51,420 nt of DNA from DATBSK01 sp964532485 (GCA_964532485.1 CAZHKE010000021.1:1-51420); one strand, 5' to 3'; shown: positions 1 to 8,471, counted from the stretch's first letter. Notes: generated by a model from the letters alone, not told the origin. Numbers and translations are program-made.

Positions 1-507
1 CCGGGCTATCCGGCCATCCGCGAGTGCACCGAGCACCCTGTTCCGATGCTCAGCGCCGCGATGTGATTAACCGCGGTGCTACGCGCCGCGCGCCTCGGGA
101 TCGGGCTGCTCTTCGACTCCCTCTCGACGCCCGAGCGCTGCCGTGTGCTGACCGACGCGTACCGGGCTGCCGGCGGTGCCGAGCCGTGCATCGCGGTCCG
201 GCGCGCGTGGATCGGTGAGCCGCCGCGCGGGCGCACCGACGCACAGCTGGACGCCTACCGCACCTACTCACCACGAGCCGCCCAAGCCCACTGGGGCAGC
301 GACGAGCTGATCGGAGGAGCTGACGCTGCGATCGTCGCCACGGGCCTCGTCGAGGTCGCCGACCGCGCGGGTCTCGACGCCCTGAACATCCGATTGCACG
401 TGCCGGGGGTCGCGCCCGATGCCGTGCGTGAGCAGATCGTCCTGCTCGGCGACGGTGTCGTCTCGACGGTGCGAGCCGCGCTGCAGGGACGCGCGGGGGC
501 GTCGTAG
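1..507 (+). pseudogene. Luciferase-like (LLM) flavin oxidoreductase, C-terminal part, interrupted by in-frame TGA
   Basis: Frame 1 from the window edge reads PGYPAIRECTEHPVPMLSAAM, a TGA at 64-66, then LTAVLRAARLGIGLLFDSLS and on to a TAG at 505-507. The two halves join in one frame and together match the C-terminal third of LLM-family monooxygenases (the SAA-x4-RAARLG segment and the last helix with RLHVPGV and EQIVLLG). Family members are about 300 residues, so the N-terminus lies outside the window. The only fault is the stop where a Ser or Gly codon would be expected. Either the gene is decaying or a base was miscalled. If the downstream part were translated alone it would start at GTG 76 (143 residues), too short for the TIM barrel. 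The gene ends 5 nt before the convergent SnoaL-like gene. Confidence 0.6.
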
Positions 508-512
508 TCGGC

Positions 513-950
513 TCAGCGCTCGAACGGAGAGCCGCGTCGGCGACCGTCGATGTCGACGCGACGCCGAGCGAACCGCCATCCCTCCTCGGTGCACACGAGG
601 TCGTCGACGTAGCGACCCCAGTGGTCGAGACCCTCGGGCATCAGCACCTGGAAGTAGCTGCGGCTGATCGCGTGCTCCGCGTCGACGACATCGATCTGCT
701 GCGTCGCGGTGAAGTGGCGCAGGTGCGGAGTCGTGCCCGGGACGGCCGCCGAGTGGACCTGCACTCGAACGTCTCGGAACATGGCGTGAATCGCATCGCG
801 CCCCTCGATGACCTCGCCGGGCAGCTCGATCACGGCGTCCTCGGTGAAGAGCTCCACGACCTCGGCGAACCGGCCGGCATCGGCGTTGGCGTTGTACCTC
901 GCGACGAGGTCGCGGATCGCCTCCCGGGCGATCAGATCGTCGAGGTCCAC
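513..950 (-). CDS. SnoaL-like / NTF2-fold protein
   Basis: A 145-residue protein with the alpha+beta-barrel pattern of the SnoaL-like family: an N-terminal AIRDLVARYNANADAGRF helix pair, FTEDAVIELPG, EGRDAIHAMF, then strands ending in WRFARRRVDIDGRR. Family members include polyketide cyclases, steroid isomerases, dehydratases and the small subunits of ring-hydroxylating dioxygenases. No catalytic set can be assigned from the sequence alone. It starts at GTG 950, 13 nt after the amine oxidase stop, and is the last gene of a minus-strand operon with a Rieske oxygenase, an SDR and the copper amine oxidase. Acting as an accessory or isomerase in the same catabolic route is an inference. Confidence 0.85.
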   Translation of the reverse strand: MDLDDLIAREAIRDLVARYNANADAGRFAEVVELFTEDAVIELPGEVIEGRDAIHAMFRDVRVQVHSAAVPGTTPHLRHFTATQQIDVVDAEHAISRSYFQVLMPEGLDHWGRYVDDLVCTEEGWRFARRRVDIDGRRRGSPFER

Positions 951-963
951 GACGGCGCTCGAC

Positions 964-2910
964 TCAGTGACAGCTGCCGTTGGAGCTCGGAGGCACGTCG
1001 AGCGACGGGTTGGCGTCGAAGAAGCCGAACGGCGTGAGCAAGAACCCCGTGTACTCGACGGGCATCACGGGGAAGTCCTCGGGCCGCACGAAGTGCGTGA
1101 CGCCGAACGTGTACCAGACGACCACGTCGGTGTCGCTGATCGAGCGGTCGGCGGCGGTCCAGCGCGGCAGCCCGTCGCCACCCTGGTGCTGGTTCGGGTA
1201 GTCGCCCCCAGCGCGGCGTTCGGCCTGGTCGTACGGGGTCACCCACAGGTTGTGACGCGCGAAGCCGGCACGCTTGCCGACGCTCGAGTCGGGTGACGCC
1301 AACATGGTCGGCGTCGACATCGTCGGCACGAGCTTGTAGCCGACGGGCTGCCCGACACGGTTCGAGACACCCGGGTTGACGATCTTCCACGCTCGGCTCG
1401 TCGCGGGATCGATGTCGCGCTGCGCCTCGAGCTCGTGCTGCAGGTGGGTCACGCGCTGGCGGAACGCGTTCCCCCAGGGGTTGTCGGGACCCGTCGGCAC
1501 ACGCTCGGCCTCGAGCTCGTAGACCCGGTTCGTCGGGCCGTCGACGTCGAGATCGAGACGAGCCGAGAACAGGTGCTGGTGGTTGGGACCGGCGAGCCCG
1601 GGTGCGACCAGGTTCGCGTACTCCGGCGTCTCACCGGGCGCGACCGCCATCGGCGAGATGATGCCGGTGAGCTTCACCTCGAGCTGGATGTTCCCGTCGA
1701 GGTAGAAGTACCAGTAGAAGCCGTACTCGTAGTTCCCGACCGTCGCGATGGAGCTCACGACGAGTCGACGCGAGCGCCGCACCTCGGTCGTCCCGCCGTG
1801 CAGGTCCTGGTGCTTCCACAGGATCCCGTAGTCCTCTTCGTGCATGCAGATCGCCTGCTCGACGACGTACGGATCGCCCTGCTCGGTGGCCATCACGACG
1901 TCGAAGTAGCGGATCACGCCGAGGCAGTCGCAACCAAGGGTGAGCGAGTTGGTCATCCGGCCGAGCCCCCACTCGCCGGCGTCGAACGCGTTCTTCCACC
2001 CGTGCATCGGGTCGGGATCGCCGTAGGGCACGACCATCTCGGTGATCGACGCCCGGTGCAGCACCGGCCGCACGCGGTCACCGTCGCGATAGGTCACGTC
2101 GTGGATGACGAGGCCCTCGTAGGGATCGAAGCCGACGCGCAGCGACCACCGCTGCCACGACACCGCGTTGCCGTCGACGGAGAAGCTCGGCCCGTCGGGC
2201 TGCTCGATCTCGAGCGGCTTCAGGTCGGTCCGCATCTCGCCCACGTCGTCGGGCAGGTAGGAGTGGCACTCCTCGGGGATCGGGACCACACCGAGGTCCA
2301 CGACCTCCAGCACTTCGCCCCCGCCCTGGTCGAAGAACGCGATCACGCCCTCGATGGGATGGGCGTAGCCGTTGTCCTCCTTGCTGTGGCGCAGGTAGGA
2401 GATGCAGCGGCTGATGCGGCGGCCGTCTTCGTGCGCGACACCGAACGAGCCTGCGGGCCATGGGTCGATCTGCACCGCGTCGAAGTCTTCGATCCGCCGG
2501 CGCTGGAGCGCCGCCTGCCACTCCGGGTGCTCACGGACCTTCACGATCGCGTCGAACGACTCTCCGAAGAGCAGCGCGGGCCGCATCCCCGGCCGCGGCG
2601 TCCACGAGCGCACCACACCCTCGGTGACGGACACGACGGCCTCGATCGGCTCGATCCCGGCGGTCGGCACGATCAGGGCGTCGATCTCACGGTCGACCAC
2701 GGCACCGGAGACGTGCGCCGCGACGACCGCCTTCGGAGGCTCGTGGAGGCGGACGTGGGCGAAGACGGAGTCGTCGGGGAAGCGCGGGTCGGCGCGCACG
2801 AGCTCGACCGCGCGCGTGATCTCGTCGGCGGTGAGCAGGTCGAGCGGGTGGGCGGCGGCCGGCGGGGCCGCGGTGTCGGTCGTGGTCACCTCGGCAGCAT
2901 CGCGCGGCAA
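964..2910 (-). CDS. Copper amine oxidase (primary-amine oxidase, topaquinone enzyme)
   Basis: A 648-residue protein of normal family length. It would oxidise primary amines to aldehydes with release of ammonia and H2O2. Topaquinone is made from Tyr394 in the motif T-V-G-N-Y-E (family consensus N-Y-D/E). The catalytic base is Asp310 in FDAGEWGLGR. Copper ligands are His444 and His446 (NHQHLF) and His606 (THFVRPEDFP). No signal peptide is seen, so it should be cytoplasmic like the actinobacterial phenylethylamine and histamine oxidases. The longest start is TTG 2910; GTG 2889 (residue 8) is equally possible. It sits 34 nt behind the SDR in an operon headed by a Rieske oxygenase, an unusual partner for an amine oxidase. 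Confidence 0.95.
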   Translation of the reverse strand: MPRDAAEVTTTDTAAPPAAAHPLDLLTADEITRAVELVRADPRFPDDSVFAHVRLHEPPKAVVAAHVSGAVVDREIDALIVPTAGIEPIEAVVSVTEGVVRSWTPRPGMRPALLFGESFDAIVKVREHPEWQAALQRRRIEDFDAVQIDPWPAGSFGVAHEDGRRISRCISYLRHSKEDNGYAHPIEGVIAFFDQGGGEVLEVVDLGVVPIPEECHSYLPDDVGEMRTDLKPLEIEQPDGPSFSVDGNAVSWQRWSLRVGFDPYEGLVIHDVTYRDGDRVRPVLHRASITEMVVPYGDPDPMHGWKNAFDAGEWGLGRMTNSLTLGCDCLGVIRYFDVVMATEQGDPYVVEQAICMHEEDYGILWKHQDLHGGTTEVRRSRRLVVSSIATVGNYEYGFYWYFYLDGNIQLEVKLTGIISPMAVAPGETPEYANLVAPGLAGPNHQHLFSARLDLDVDGPTNRVYELEAERVPTGPDNPWGNAFRQRVTHLQHELEAQRDIDPATSRAWKIVNPGVSNRVGQPVGYKLVPTMSTPTMLASPDSSVGKRAGFARHNLWVTPYDQAERRAGGDYPNQHQGGDGLPRWTAADRSISDTDVVVWYTFGVTHFVRPEDFPVMPVEYTGFLLTPFGFFDANPSLDVPPSSNGSCH

Positions 2911-2944
2911 GCTTCCGTCGCGCCGACACGACCGAGGGCGCCGC

Positions 2945-3703
2945 TCAGTGCATCGTCGAGCCGCCGTTGAGATCGAGGGTCTGCCCGGTGAGCCACGACG
3001 CCTCGTCGGAGGCGAGGAACACGACCGCGGCGCCGACGTCGTCGGGGCACCCGAGGCGTCCGACCGGGATCGAGCGCTCGAGCCCCGCCGTGACGGTCCG
3101 GTCCATGTCGTCGCGCTCCATCAGCCCGAGGGCGAGGACGTTCGCGGTGACCCCGAGGAGCGCGACCTCCGCGGCGAGGTGACGGACGAAGCCTTCGATG
3201 GCACTCTTGCTCGCGCCGTAGAGCGAGACGCCGATCGGCAGGCCGGTGCGGCCCGCTCCCGACGAGATCTGGACGATCCGCCCGCGGCCGCGTTCGCACA
3301 TGCCGTCGACGGTGGCGGCGATGCAATGCAGCGACCCGTAGAGGTTGAGGTCGACGTACCGAGCCCACTCGCTCGGCTCCATGTCGCGAAACGGTCTCGG
3401 TGCCATCTCGGCAGGGACACCGGCGTTGTTGACGAGGATGTCGAGTGGCCCCCCGAGCTGCTGCTCCAGCGTGTGGACCCCTTGGTGCACGCTCACCGGA
3501 TCGGTCACGTCGAAGGGCGCGGCGACGACGGGCGCGCTCGGCTCCGCGTGACACAGCGCGGCGACGGTGGCGTCGGCGCGCGACGCGACGAGGTCGTTCA
3601 CCGCGACCGCGGCGCCCTGGGACGCGAGCGCTCGGACGATGCCGACGCCGACGCCCTGACCGGCACCGGTCACCAACGCTCGCCGGCCCGACAGATCGAA
3701 CAC
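2945..3703 (-). CDS. SDR-family NAD(P)-dependent oxidoreductase
   Basis: A classical short-chain dehydrogenase of 252 residues. The cofactor motif TGAGQGVG is at residues 12-19, NNAG at 92-95, the catalytic Ser in QISSGAG near 147 and YGASK with Tyr162 and Lys166; the C-terminal LTGQTLDLNGG is typical. Asp37 after the second strand (VAVND) favours NAD(H). GTG 3703 is chosen because an AGAGGAG ribosome site lies about 7 nt upstream. The gene is second in the Rieske-SDR-amine oxidase-SnoaL operon (43 nt from the Rieske stop, 34 nt to the next gene). Oxidising an alcohol made by the Rieske enzyme is a reasonable guess, but the substrate cannot be read from the sequence. Confidence 0.93.
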   Translation of the reverse strand: MFDLSGRRALVTGAGQGVGVGIVRALASQGAAVAVNDLVASRADATVAALCHAEPSAPVVAAPFDVTDPVSVHQGVHTLEQQLGGPLDILVNNAGVPAEMAPRPFRDMEPSEWARYVDLNLYGSLHCIAATVDGMCERGRGRIVQISSGAGRTGLPIGVSLYGASKSAIEGFVRHLAAEVALLGVTANVLALGLMERDDMDRTVTAGLERSIPVGRLGCPDDVGAAVVFLASDEASWLTGQTLDLNGGSTMH

Positions 3704-3746
3704 GTCCGCTCCTCTCCGATCCGGCGCGCGGCGACGCGCGTGTCAC

Positions 3747-4697
3747 CTAGACCGCGTAGAACTGCTCGTACCAGCGCCGGTACTCCATGATCGGCTTCTC
3801 GCTCGGGGCGAGCGCCGGCGTGGGCACGTAGCGCTTGTTCTCCCAGATCGGGATGTCCTGGGTGACCTCGTGGCTGACCGAGTCGACGAACGCGCGCGCG
3901 ATTCGGCTGGTGTGCTCGTCGGCGTCGGGATTCTTGAGGGTGAACAGGAACGTCACGATCGTCGTCTCGTCGTCGATCGGCGTCGAGCAGCCGATCAGGC
4001 TCGCGTCGATGAGTCCCTGGTAGCGCGTGATCGCGAAGCCTGGTCCGCGGCCGGTGACGTCGATGCGCGCGTCGACCGGGCCCTTCGACGACGGGAACTC
4101 CTGCTTCGTGAGCACAAGCCGGTCGACGCCCTCGAACTCGACCTTCTCGGTGGTACCGACCTTCGGATGGGAGTGGACGAACTCGAAGTGTGCGTGGTCG
4201 AAGCCGTTCTCACCGATCTCCTGCATGCAGGACCTGATCGTGTACTCGAAGACCTCGTACTCGCCGTACTCGGGGTCGTCGAACTCGGGGACGTCCATCA
4301 CGTCCCACCGCGGAGGCGCGTCGTGCGGGTGGTACCAGGCGAGGACGATGCCGGCCTTCTCGACGACCGGGAACGTGCGCAACGATGCCCTCGCGTTGGG
4401 ACGCTCGGCATACGGGATCTCGGTGTTGGCGCCGGTCGCGTCGTAGGCCCAGCCGTGGAACGGGCAGCGGATGCAACCGTCGATCACCGTGCCACCGACA
4501 CCGAGATGCGCGCCGAGATGCGCACAGAAGGCCTCCTGGCACACCGGCCTGCCGGTGCCGTCACGCCAGACCACGAGCTCGGTGCCGAAGTATCGCCTCG
4601 TCAGGATCGTGTCGGGCTCGAGCTCGTCGGAGAGCGCCACCTTGAACCATCCGAACGGCATGGGGAAGGGAAAGCGCGGCCGTGGGCTCGTGGACAT
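3747..4697 (-). CDS. Rieske non-heme iron oxygenase (KshA-like, aromatic/steroid ring hydroxylase)
   Basis: A 316-residue oxygenase component. The Rieske [2Fe-2S] motif is Cys58-x-His60 and Cys78-x2-His81 (CAHLGAH and CPFHGW). The mononuclear iron site is N164-x2-D167-x2-H170-F-x3-H175. Length and layout resemble 3-ketosteroid 9-alpha-hydroxylase KshA and related Rieske monooxygenases more than the alpha subunits of dioxygenases. A separate reductase is needed and is not in the window. ATG 4697 is preferred to an upstream in-frame start because a TACCCT -10 box sits 6 nt before it, suggesting a leaderless transcript. It heads a four-gene minus-strand operon. A steroid role would fit the P450s and FadE34-like gene nearby but is unproven. 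Confidence 0.9.
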   Translation of the reverse strand: MSTSPRPRFPFPMPFGWFKVALSDELEPDTILTRRYFGTELVVWRDGTGRPVCQEAFCAHLGAHLGVGGTVIDGCIRCPFHGWAYDATGANTEIPYAERPNARASLRTFPVVEKAGIVLAWYHPHDAPPRWDVMDVPEFDDPEYGEYEVFEYTIRSCMQEIGENGFDHAHFEFVHSHPKVGTTEKVEFEGVDRLVLTKQEFPSSKGPVDARIDVTGRGPGFAITRYQGLIDASLIGCSTPIDDETTIVTFLFTLKNPDADEHTSRIARAFVDSVSHEVTQDIPIWENKRYVPTPALAPSEKPIMEYRRWYEQFYAV

Positions 4698-4703
4698 GGC
4701 GCC

Positions 4704-4709
4704 AGGGTA
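4704..4709 (-). promoter_or_regulatory. -10 box (TACCCT) of the Rieske operon
   Basis: On the minus strand TACCCT fits the actinobacterial TANNNT -10 pattern and is followed by 6 nt and then the ATG at 4697, with no Shine-Dalgarno sequence. This predicts a leaderless mRNA. Confidence 0.5.
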
Positions 4710-4774
4710 TCGAGGAAGCGCCGAGCCACACTCGTGCACGCACCCTCGCGAGCAGTCGCGCTAGAAGTACGTCC

Positions 4775-5947
4775 GTGACGATCGACGGGTGGACCGCACC
4801 CGCCTTCGCCGGAGTGCGCGACGCGTTCGCACGCAACTTCGCCGACGACCTCGAGGCCGGTGGGTCGTTCGCGGCCTACCACCGCGGTGAGCTGGTGGCC
4901 GACCTCTGGGGCGGTATCGCCGACCCTCGGACACAACGGCCTTGGGAGCGCGACACGCTCGCGCTCGTCTTCTCCACGACGAAGGGCGTCACCGCGATGT
5001 GCGCCAACCGCCTCGCGGAGACGGGCGCGCTCGACCTCGCAGCTCCGGTCATCGAGTACTGGCCCGAGTTCGACGTCGAAGGCAAGCGCGCCATCACCGT
5101 CGCGCAGCTCCTCACCCATGAGGCCGGCCTCGCCTGGGTGGACGCGCCGTTGACGCTGGAGCAGGCGCTCGCCTGGACACCGATGGTCGACGCGCTCGCC
5201 GCGCAGGCACCGCACTGGGAGCCCGGAACGGCCCACGGGTACCACGCCGTGACCTACGGCTACCTCGTCGGCGAGGTGCTGCGGCGGGTGACGGGGCGGA
5301 CCATCGGCACGTACCTCCGCGACGAGATCGCGGGGCCTCTCGGCCTCGACTTCTGGATCGGGCTCCCCGAGGACCACGAGCCGCGCGTCGCGCGCCTCGT
5401 CGGCGGCCGCGACGGCGGGGGGGAGGACGAAGAGCGAACCGACGCCGTCGGTGCCCTCGAGAAGATGTTCGGACCGGACGCGAGCATCGTGAAGGCGCTG
5501 ACCGCGGGAGGATCGTTCGCCGCGCCCGGGTTGTGGAACACGCGCGCCGTGCGCGCCGCCGAGGTGCCCGCCGCCGGGGGGATCGGCGACGCGCGCTCGG
5601 TCGCGCGCGCGTACGCGGCGTGCATCGGTGACGTCGACGGGTTCCGGACCCTCGGGCCCGCGGCGCAGCAGGCGGCCGCGCAGCAGCGAACGAGCGGCAA
5701 CGACGTCGTGCTGCTCGACCTGGACCTCCAGTTCGGGCTCGGGTTCATCGTGCCGTCGACGCTCGTGACGGTCGGCAAGTCCCGCGGGTTCGGCCACTTC
5801 GGCCTCGGCGGTTCGATGGGATGGGCCGACCCCGAGGGTGAGCTCGCCGTGGGGTACGTCATGAACCAGCTCGCGGTCGGTGTGACGGGTGACAAGCGCA
5901 GCTACCGGCTCGTGCGGGCGTGCTACGAGGCGCTCGATCGCGTCTAG
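4775..5947 (+). CDS. Serine hydrolase, beta-lactamase / EstB-type (family VIII esterase-like)
   Basis: A 390-residue penicillin-binding-fold hydrolase. The nucleophile motif S-x-x-K is Ser67-TT-Lys70. The LTHEAGL signature is near residue 113, and Tyr156 in GYHAVTYG is the second-motif tyrosine typical of family VIII esterases. There is no signal peptide, so it probably acts on an ester or lactone inside the cell rather than on cell wall. GTG 4775 is taken as the start, since upstream in-frame codons overlap the divergent Rieske promoter and read as low-complexity arginine/serine. TAGAAG lies 7 nt before this start. The next gene begins 11 nt downstream on the same strand. Confidence 0.88.
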   Translation: MTIDGWTAPAFAGVRDAFARNFADDLEAGGSFAAYHRGELVADLWGGIADPRTQRPWERDTLALVFSTTKGVTAMCANRLAETGALDLAAPVIEYWPEFDVEGKRAITVAQLLTHEAGLAWVDAPLTLEQALAWTPMVDALAAQAPHWEPGTAHGYHAVTYGYLVGEVLRRVTGRTIGTYLRDEIAGPLGLDFWIGLPEDHEPRVARLVGGRDGGGEDEERTDAVGALEKMFGPDASIVKALTAGGSFAAPGLWNTRAVRAAEVPAAGGIGDARSVARAYAACIGDVDGFRTLGPAAQQAAAQQRTSGNDVVLLDLDLQFGLGFIVPSTLVTVGKSRGFGHFGLGGSMGWADPEGELAVGYVMNQLAVGVTGDKRSYRLVRACYEALDRV

Positions 5948-5950
5948 CGT
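5945..5950 (+). promoter_or_regulatory. -10 box (TAGCGT) of the UGSC module
   Basis: TAGCGT overlaps the stop of the serine hydrolase and lies 8 nt before ATG 5959. It suggests that the two-gene UGSC module can be transcribed on its own as a leaderless mRNA. Confidence 0.4.
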
Positions 5951-5958
5951 CGATCGCG

Positions 5959-7020
5959 ATGACGACGCGGGTCGAGCAGCGGCTGCTCGAGGTCGCCGAC
6001 ACGTCGCCGGAGACCTTGCAGGCGGTGCTCGAGGAGCACGGGTGGGGTGACGGCCTGCCGGTCGTCCCGCCGACCGAGGACCGCGTCGACCGGATGCTGG
6101 CGCAGGTCCCCGGCGACCCCGACGAGGAGCTCGGCGTGCTCCACCCACGCGCCGGTGTCGTGACACCGCGGGTCGCCGCGGTGAACGCGGTGCTCGCGGG
6201 CTGCACCCCCGAGGCGTTCCCGGTGGTCGTGGCGGCGGCGCGCGCGCTGGCGAGGCCCGAGCTCAACCTTCGCGGTGTCAACGCGACGACCCATCCCGTG
6301 GCCCCGTTGCTGATCGTCCACGGCGAGATCGCTCGACGCGGCGGCTTCAACGCCGGTGTGGGTGCGTTCGGACCCGGGAGCCGGGCGAACGCGACCGTGG
6401 GACGCGCCGTGCGGCTCGTGCTCCTCCACGTCGCCGGGGCGGTCCCCGGGTCGGGCGACGCGTCGAGCCAGGGTCAGCCCGCGAAGTACGCCTACTGCGT
6501 CGCCGAGAACATCGACGAGAGCCCGTGGGAGTCGTACGCAGTCTCACGAGGTGTCACCGCGCCGAGCGCGGTCACGATCCACTGCGGCGAGGGCCCGCAC
6601 AACGTGCACGACATGGAGTCCGCCGGTGACCCCGCGCTGATCCTCGACAAGATCGCGTCGGCGATGACGTCGCTCGGGATGAACAACGCTCCGATCTCCC
6701 AGGGCGAGCTCTTCGTCGGGTTCGGGCCGGAGCACGCGCACAGCCTCGCCATGGTGGGTCTCGGTCGCGGCGACATCGCTTCGTACCTGTTCGACCACGC
6801 GCGGATCCGCGCCGGTGTCCTGCGTCGACACTTCGAGGAGCGCGCGTGGGCGACGTGGATGAAGATCGTCGCCGACGATCACCTGCTCCCGATGACCGGG
6901 CACCCCGACAACATCCGCGTCTTCGTGGTCGGCGGCCCGGGCAAGCACACGTCGCTGATCCCGTCGTGGGGCATGACGACGAGCGTCACCCTGCCTGTCG
7001 AAGAGGGAGACGGATCGTGA
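5959..7020 (+). CDS. Conserved protein paired with UGSC-type protein, function unknown
   Basis: A 353-residue protein without signal peptide or membrane segment. I recognise it as the large protein that often precedes a UGSC-motif (seleno)protein: GWGDGLPVVPPT near the N-terminus, AVNAVLAGCTPEAFPVV, an RANATVGRAVRL segment, AKYAYCVAEN and ESPWESY. Conserved Cys residues are in LAGCTPE, YAYCVAEN and IHCGEGPHN. No enzyme family or cofactor motif is clear to me. The start is ATG 5959, 8 nt behind a TAGCGT box. Its TGA overlaps the GTG of the next gene (GTGA), so the two are translationally coupled and probably form one enzyme or complex. Confidence 0.75.
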   Translation: MTTRVEQRLLEVADTSPETLQAVLEEHGWGDGLPVVPPTEDRVDRMLAQVPGDPDEELGVLHPRAGVVTPRVAAVNAVLAGCTPEAFPVVVAAARALARPELNLRGVNATTHPVAPLLIVHGEIARRGGFNAGVGAFGPGSRANATVGRAVRLVLLHVAGAVPGSGDASSQGQPAKYAYCVAENIDESPWESYAVSRGVTAPSAVTIHCGEGPHNVHDMESAGDPALILDKIASAMTSLGMNNAPISQGELFVGFGPEHAHSLAMVGLGRGDIASYLFDHARIRAGVLRRHFEERAWATWMKIVADDHLLPMTGHPDNIRVFVVGGPGKHTSLIPSWGMTTSVTLPVEEGDGS

Positions 7021-7559
7021 GCCCGCTGATCTACCGGCCCGACGGGGAGGTCGGGCAGGCGGCCACCTCGCTCGCGATCGCGCCCGCGGCGCTGGATGGG
7101 CTGAGGATCGGCGTGCTCGACAACGGCAAGCCGAACGCGGCGCTCGTCATGACGCGACTCGCCGAGTCGCTCGCCGAGCGAGTCGACGCGGCCGTGTCGC
7201 TCGTGACCAAGAAGGGGCCGCACGGACGGTCCGCGAACGCGGCGATCCCCTGCGCACCGGATGTGTTCGCGCGCGTCGTCGACGAGAGCGACGTCGTGAT
7301 CACCGGCACGGCCGACTGCGGCAGCTGCACGGCCTACAGCGTCCACGACGCGATCGAGCTCGAGAAGGTGGGGAAGCCCGCGATCGTCGTGACGACGACG
7401 CAGTTCGCCACGATCGCCGAGACGATGAGCGAGCACTTCGGGCTCCCCGACACACGTCGCCTGGTGCTTCCCCACCCCATCGGCGGCACCGACGCCATGA
7501 CTCTCGAGTCGTGGGCCGACGCCGCCGTCGACACCGCCCTCACCCTGCTCGAGCCCTGA
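7017..7559 (+). CDS. UGSC-family protein, cysteine form (CGSC motif)
   Basis: A 180-residue protein. The family signature is GTADCGSCTAYSVHDAIELE; in some members of the UGSC family the first Cys of CGSC is selenocysteine (U), here it is an ordinary TGC codon. The order is a Rossmann-like half (RIGVLDNGKPNA near residue 29), the CGSC motif near residues 103-106, then GKPAIVVTTTQF and GLPDTRRLVLPHPIGG. A CxxC-like redox or thiolate-substrate chemistry is a natural inference but the reaction is not known to me. GTG 7017 overlaps the stop of the preceding gene by 4 nt. It ends 3 nt before the convergent cobalamin-binding-like gene. Confidence 0.82.
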   Translation: MSPLIYRPDGEVGQAATSLAIAPAALDGLRIGVLDNGKPNAALVMTRLAESLAERVDAAVSLVTKKGPHGRSANAAIPCAPDVFARVVDESDVVITGTADCGSCTAYSVHDAIELEKVGKPAIVVTTTQFATIAETMSEHFGLPDTRRLVLPHPIGGTDAMTLESWADAAVDTALTLLEP

Positions 7560-7562
7560 GCG

Positions 7563-8465
7563 TCAGCGCAGCCGGACGGCGTCCGTCGGGCTCGGTGCGC
7601 CGGCGACGGCGGGGTGGAGGATCTGCGCGACGAGCTCGACGCCATCGACAACTCGGGGGCCGGGGCGCGAGAAGAACGCGTCGCCGGCGACCGCCCAGAC
7701 CTCGTCGGCGCGCTCGAGCTCGGGTCGCTCGCGGAGCCGGCGACCCTCGGCGACGGTCGCGTCGAGGCCGTAGCCGCACGGCATGAAGAGCACGACGAGC
7801 GGCGAGGCGTCGAACGCGCCGATCTCGGCCCACGACAGCTCGCGTGAGCGCACCCCGGCCCGCGCGAGCACGGCGGTGCCGCCACCGGCCTCGATCATGT
7901 CGGGCACCCAGTGACCAGCGTCGAACGGCGGGTCCGACCACTCCAGCGCGAGCACGCCCGGACGCGGACGATCGGCAACGCGCGCCCGCACCCTGTCGAC
8001 ACGGGCGCGCAACGAGTCGGCCAGCGCGCGAGCCGCATCGGCCCGGCCGAGCGCCACGCCGACTCGCTCGACACACTCGATCACGTCGCCGAGACGCGTC
8101 GGGTCGAGCGAGACGACCCTGGCCCGGCACCCGAGCACCTCGAGCGCGTCTTCCACTGCGCCCGAAGGGACCGCGCAGACCTCGCAGAGGTCCTGGGCCA
8201 GGATCACCTCCGGACGTGCCGCCTGGATGCGCTCGCGGTCCAGCGTGTAGATCGGCTCGCTCGCCCGCATGCGCGCACGGACCGCCTCGTCGATCTCCCC
8301 GGCCGTCATCGGCGCGTCGACCGGCAGCGCGGTGCCCGAGACGACGGTCTTCGTCCGCGCCTCGGGAGGATGGTCGCACTCGAAGCTGACGCCGACGAGA
8401 TCGTCAGCGAGGCCGAGCGCGAACACGATCTCCGTCGCCGACGGCAGCAACGAGACGATCCGCAC
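7563..8465 (-). CDS. Cobalamin-binding protein-like (BtuF/periplasmic-binding fold, no signal peptide)
   Basis: A 300-residue protein of the BtuF/FecB-type helical-backbone binding fold: it opens directly with RIVSLLPSATEIVFALGL, followed by GVSFECDHPPEA and a second lobe beginning ARVVSLDP, with WVPDMIEAGGG in the second lobe. These are the hallmarks of the cobalamin-binding subgroup. There is no signal peptide or lipobox, and no transporter genes are adjacent, so a cytoplasmic corrinoid-binding or regulatory role is possible (inference). The start is GTG 8465, 6 nt behind a TACGAT box that belongs to a palindrome shared with the divergent acyl-CoA ligase gene. Confidence 0.82.
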   Translation of the reverse strand: MRIVSLLPSATEIVFALGLADDLVGVSFECDHPPEARTKTVVSGTALPVDAPMTAGEIDEAVRARMRASEPIYTLDRERIQAARPEVILAQDLCEVCAVPSGAVEDALEVLGCRARVVSLDPTRLGDVIECVERVGVALGRADAARALADSLRARVDRVRARVADRPRPGVLALEWSDPPFDAGHWVPDMIEAGGGTAVLARAGVRSRELSWAEIGAFDASPLVVLFMPCGYGLDATVAEGRRLRERPELERADEVWAVAGDAFFSRPGPRVVDGVELVAQILHPAVAGAPSPTDAVRLR

Positions 8466-8471
8466 CTCCTC

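Noticed and set aside
64..66. TGA in the luciferase-like gene as a selenocysteine codon
   Set aside because: The position is not a Cys or Sec site in the family, no hairpin resembling a SECIS element is evident, and no Sec machinery is in the window.
1435..2970. Long open frame antisense to the copper amine oxidase
   Set aside because: It is rich in Arg, Val, Asp and His with no family motifs; long antisense frames are expected at this GC content. The opposite strand has all catalytic residues of a known enzyme.
7300..7340. Selenocysteine in the UGSC-type protein
   Set aside because: Both motif cysteines are read from TGC codons; no TGA occurs in the gene.
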